A program made the position numbers and the translations under genes. Shown piece after piece: positions 60,227 to 64,000 of a DNA stretch of 64,000 nt (position 1 is its first letter; each line of letters opens with the position of its first letter). The notes beneath the pieces are model-generated. The model searched no databases, was not told the DNA's origin, and saw only the letters and a list, made by a program, of their open reading frames with translations. Source of the stretch: Rusavskia elegans (taxonomy: Eukaryota; Ascomycota; Lecanoromycetes; Teloschistales; Teloschistaceae); contig SAUG01000096.1 in assembly GCA_011316305.1 (NCBI GenBank), positions 62,001 to 126,000 of the forward strand. Reading direction: 5' to 3'.

Positions 60227-61684
60227 TATTTATAATAAGAGCTGCTGGTCCAATTAGCTTGAATTTCCTTACCGATGGGCAAATCTCATTTCCTGTTCTA
60301 TTCACTCAGGCAACCTTTATGCTCTGGATGGGTGGATCAGAATTATGGGTAACATAATTCAAAACCCTTGAGTATGGATTGTAAAGACTTTGGGAATGAA
60401 TTGAGGGGTTTGGCTTCGGAGTATTCTTTTGAAGCTAGATATTTGTCTGGTTTAGGTCATATGAGGTTGAAGAAGGGAACTGGTGCCCCTTGGCAGAAGG
60501 TGAGTTGGAAAATATATCTGGGAGGACAGGTTTGAATGCTTTCACCCTTGCTTGATATGTAAAGTTTTTTTTCATATCTTCCATTGCCTGCAGTCGACCT
60601 TATATTTTGAGGTGCAGTCTTAGGATCCTTAGGTCCTTCCAATGCCGCTTCGTGGTATCAACGTGTTATCTGCTGCCATTGCAGAACTTGCCGAATCTTT
60701 TTCTGTCCGCGGAGAGCGTCTTGCTGCGGCTAGTCTGTTGGCAAAACAAAACCTCTTACAACCCTGCAGCCTAGGAGGTTGGTAAACACGACCTGTGATA
60801 GATGCTCTTTAGCAAGGTATGAATGGCCAGCGAGATCCAGCAAGACTTGAAGATCCAGTCAAGGAACTGGCCCATGGGGTCGAGCACATGGACATTATTC
60901 TAAATGCACCCTCAGAACTAAGATCGAGCCGACAGTTGGATGGAGTTTTATGTCCACAGTCATATTCAGAATACCGGCAAAAAAAAAAGACATAAGAACG
61001 GTACTTATGTATTAGTCATGGACAAAACTTGTCCCTGCCAATTGTCCCAAGTTTAAGGAAGAAGAAATATCAAGATGGGCTTAGTGCCGCTTCTACTTCG
61101 GACACTAGACTTCATCGTCGCCTTGGCCGGACCTTTCGAATCTTACCTTACAATACAAGCCAATTGCCAGCTTATTCGGGCATGAATACCTTATAGTTTC
61201 CCGGACAGTCGTCACCAGCTCTGCAGCTATTCGCAGCACTATGGGTAGCTGGACGTTGGATACTACAAAGCCCAACCTGGCTACTAAGTCCGTGATATGG
61301 GAAGCTATTGATCGGTGGCAGCTGAAGAACACGGAAAATGCTATCCCTTCGTCTTTGTACTAGCACTTTCCCCAGGCCTGACAACCAACGGTTTTCCCTA
61401 TCTTGTTGTGCCCAGAGTCACCTGTAACCGAACCGCTACATCTGGTTGTACCGGCTATTGTACGCCTCTCAAAACGATTGATTTGTGACAAGACATGGGC
61501 AAAAGGAGCATGGATTCTAGCAGACCGAAGGGATAATAATTATCGGAAGATGTATTGACGAGAAGACGGAATGGTACTACTGTACCTCTGACGAACTTCA
61601 CAGTCATATGGAACCAACACCTCGGACATGCCGAACAAAACCCGTTCGATTTGGAAAAGATCTATCTGCTACACGCTCTTTCGC
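60227..61684. other. Intergenic interval, no gene recognised
   Basis: Only short frames are present. The A-run near 60978-60988 and AT-rich segments suggest ordinary non-coding DNA. Confidence 0.4.
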
Positions 61685-62265
61685 CTACACCTGGATACCC
61701 AAATTACGGACAACCATCTTCGCGGCATCCATACCCCCGTCGAGGTAAACGGCCCCAATAACAGCTTCCACCGTGGCACTCATCGTCTTCGGCGAAACCT
61801 GCAACGTTCTCTCCGCGCCCATTGCCTTCGTGATATACCGCGAAAGCCCCATACTGTTTCCGACGGCATTGAAAGAGACGTTGGTAGTGATTTGATTTCG
61901 AAGATTATCGAACGCAACTATTCACAGGCGAGTGGTCAGTATCTTTTCTCTTCTATGTTGTATCAGTTTCAACACAACGGGGTAATACGTCGTTTTTGGT
62001 ATGTTGGGTACCAGCTCAATGCCAGCAGCAAATCTAGTATCCTGTCGCCGACGATGGCTAGACGCATGTTCCCTTCTTCGTAGCGGGGGATATTGAGTTG
62101 GCAGACGGGGGATCCGGCGGCTTGTAGCGCTTCCCATAGGAGCCATGGGTTGTGGAATTTGTAGCTGATGGCGTCCTCACAAGCGTGGGTGTTGTCTAGG
62201 TTGGCGGAGAGGACATGTTGGAATGGGCATGAGGCGAGCTCGGTAGGTAAGGAGTGTTGCTCCAT
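61685..62265 (-). CDS. RNase III-domain protein with altered catalytic signature
   Basis: Protein of 169 residues in two exons (62265-61989 and 61917-61685) joined by a 71-nt intron (CGAC|GTATTA...AATAG). An RNase III-like fold is indicated by AISYKFHNPWLLWEALQAAG, RLAIVGDRILDLLLALSWY, FDNLRNQITTN, SMGLSRYITKAMG and VEAVIGAVYLDGGMDAAKMV. In active RNase III the first signature is ERLEFLGD; here it reads NMRLAIVGD, so one acidic residue is replaced while Asp and the later Glu (EAVIGA) remain. No dsRNA-binding domain follows. It may be a structural or partly active relative, such as fungal stand-alone RNase III domains. The role is unknown. Confidence 0.82.
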
Positions 62266-62281
62266 TGCTGCAGACCGAATT

Positions 62282-62832
62282 CTATCTCTTAATTGTTCGT
62301 TCGGGAAGGTGAGCTTGGAGTTTTCCTAGGTGAGAAATTCCCCGGGGCTCAGCAGTTGTATTTAAGGTCGACATAATGTGACGACCAAGAAACTGATGAT
62401 GACTGGAACACCCGAACATCAATGAAAGAACAACGATAGCAAACACAGTGAAGATATCTACGACAACAAAGGCAGCAGTCGTATGTGTCACCCAAATATT
62501 GGAATTGAAACAAAGCCCCTTTTAGTCAAGAGGCCAAATGGCAATGAATAAGCAAGAGTCAGCTCAAGTGAATACACAACAGGGACAGGCTGCATCAGAA
62601 AAATGGCACACCATTCCGAGGCAGTTCCCACGACGGCAGTGACAGTAGCGGCAGGAATCCAAACCATCCGAGCACCGCACTGTCCGAGCGCAACGCATGG
62701 GGGGTAGACAATCATCAGAAATGGTTGGGACAACAGCTTTACAAGAATGCTGCGGCACGGAGGGATTTTAGTCTGTCCTAGGACAAGAATATGCAGTGGA
62801 ACAGGCGAGGGGTTGACCAGTATATGGTACAA
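62282..62832 (-). CDS. Possible small membrane protein, model uncertain
   Basis: A 114-codon frame (62832-62488) with two or three hydrophobic segments (AATVTAVVGTASEWCAIF, LTLAYSLPFGLL) is followed in another frame by a further hydrophobic stretch (AAFVVVDIFTVFAIVVLSL, 62482-62420). An intron between them would give a multi-pass protein, but I could not fix a convincing junction. It lies just upstream of the RNase III gene on the same strand. Treat as tentative. Confidence 0.25.
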
Positions 62833-63304
62833 GTTCTGCTACCGTGTATTCAATGCTGGTGTACCAACGCTTGATTTGCTCACCGAACCACTGGTTCACC
62901 GGGCACCAAAGCCAAAACAAATAACTAAATAAATGGATCAGATGGTGGAATTTTCAAGCGAAATTGTTGGTGTTGATGCACATCACCGTTCTTTAATCGA
63001 GTCATTACTGTACATAGGAAATGGATGTTTGCTCCACCACATGTTAGACATGGTCATTCAAAAGTCCCCTTGATTACAGCATTAAGGCGTGACCGCAGCA
63101 CGAAGCCTGACTCAAAACCTCAGTACCGGTTCCGACAGTTGGAGCGATGATCTGACCTTGGTCTGCGCTCTGAACTCTCGTGTAGCCGCTCGACGATGCT
63201 GTATAAACGCATCTTTGGGTGATACAACCGAGATCGCACTGACTACAACATAGGGAGGAATAATTGATATGCGATGGGGGCTATCTATCGCAGCAGCCCA
63301 TATT

Positions 63305-63309
<5 letters not shown>

Positions 63310-63360
<51 letters not shown>
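63310..63360. repeat. (CT)n microsatellite
   Basis: About 25 uninterrupted CT dinucleotides, ending about 40 bp upstream of the secreted-protein start codon at 63400. It may lie in that gene's promoter or leader. Confidence 0.95.
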
Positions 63361-63363
<3 letters not shown>

Positions 63364-63399
63364 TAAAGCCTTCTTGACTTTCCAACTTCCCAGCCAAAA

Positions 63400-63931
63400 A
63401 TGTTACCACCGATGATCCTATTCGTTTTTATGCTGTTCAAGCCAGCCGGTGCGTTTCACCTTCCTTTAAACACCTCCGTGCTTAGACTCCCAAATCATCC
63501 CAGCGACCCTTGCGCCAGCCAGGAAACCTCCTACACCGGCCACTGACCCCGCGGGATCACGGTCGCCGACGTCTTCGACTTGTTCTATCTGTACCTCGAT
63601 ATCACCGAATATGGCAACCAAGTCAATCCCGCTCGCGCAAAATCTGTCCTTCGCGCAGGAGAAAGCAATTAAGCTCCAGATCGAATACGAAGAACACCCG
63701 AGCCCCTGGGACGTCTCGCCAGAAGCGTTCTCATACGGTTGGGTATCCGTGAACTTCTCGGACTGGGTGGACGACTGGCGGAACCTGCAGCTGCAGTTGA
63801 ATGTTGTGGACGCGATTTGCATGCTTGTTAGAGATCATGGACCAAGAGAGATAAAATTGGCGGAGCTTATCTTTTCGGGTCATGGTATGGGCAACGTCGA
63901 GCTGTCGTTCGGACTAAGGAACATTCGTTGA
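63400..63931 (+). CDS. Secreted protein of unknown function
   Basis: Protein of 164 residues. Exon 1 (63400-63448) encodes the signal peptide MLPPMILFVFMLFKPA. A very short 37-nt intron (GTGCGT...CTTAG) is followed by exon 2 (63486-63931), keeping frame through a split Asp codon. A Pro/Ser/Thr-rich linker (PPTPATDPAGSRSPTSS) leads to a globular part with SYGWVSVNFSDWVDDWRNL, then VVDAICML and ELSFGL. The organisation, with a central Tyr/Trp pattern and a C-terminal beta-rich piece, resembles short fungal secreted proteins of unknown role. No named family is recognised. Confidence 0.6.
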
Positions 63932-64000
63932 ACAATCGGTCATTGGCATTGCAAATCCCAAGAATCGCGGCCTGGGGCGCCTTATCATGAACCGCATCCG

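Overview
The window comes from a filamentous ascomycete (Pezizomycotina). Genes carry short introns (about 37-220 nt) with GT...AG borders and CTRAY-like branch sites. Housekeeping products are clearly fungal, and an 11-kb block of very AT-rich, stop-riddled DNA has the signature of repeat-induced point mutation (RIP). Many secreted proteins (GH12 glucanase, aspartic protease, WSC copper radical oxidase, several small cysteine-rich proteins) suggest a plant-associated or plant-decaying fungus. No species can be named from sequence alone.

Left arm (1-27.9 kb): a GH12 endoglucanase, a secreted aspartic protease, mitoribosomal protein MRPS35/Bot1, a Cys/His-repeat protein of unknown function, small secreted proteins, a four-helix membrane protein, the mitochondrial GTPase Mtg1 convergent with splicing factor Isy1, a three-member LPxExRxxIY (F-box-like) paralogue array with one intact and two broken copies, an SLC4/Bor1-type anion transporter and the beta subunit of 3-methylcrotonyl-CoA carboxylase. 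Exon borders were worked out by hand. Most models close in frame; uncertain ones are marked.

Mobile-element block (28.0-40.8 kb): a 481-bp TA-flanked inverted-repeat element (MITE-like) is followed by an 11,096-bp element with 48-bp terminal inverted repeats and a perfect 8-bp target duplication. It encodes a ruined MULE-type transposase. A full-length, equally ruined Ty3/gypsy retrotransposon (LTRs 575 and 534 bp, 5-bp target duplication) is nested inside it. RIP has erased every long reading frame, including the reverse-transcriptase Asp pair.

Right arm (41-64 kb): a Ras-like Rsr1/Bud1 GTPase, a homoserine-acetyltransferase-like alpha/beta hydrolase, a frameshifted FAD oxidoreductase beside a lone 4'-phosphopantetheine carrier domain (possible relic of a secondary-metabolite locus), a conserved hypothetical protein, the BAR-SH3 protein Rvs167/Hob1, the ribosome-quality-control factor Vms1, a WSC-domain copper radical oxidase, a gene-poor 4-kb stretch, an RNase III-like protein with an altered signature, and a secreted protein at the right end.

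No operon-like or wholly new multi-gene system is evident. The points most worth a second look are the nested RIP-inactivated transposons, the decaying F-box-like array with its minisatellite reading frame, the internally duplicated Cys/His protein, two GC-AG introns in neighbouring genes, and the secreted-protein set.
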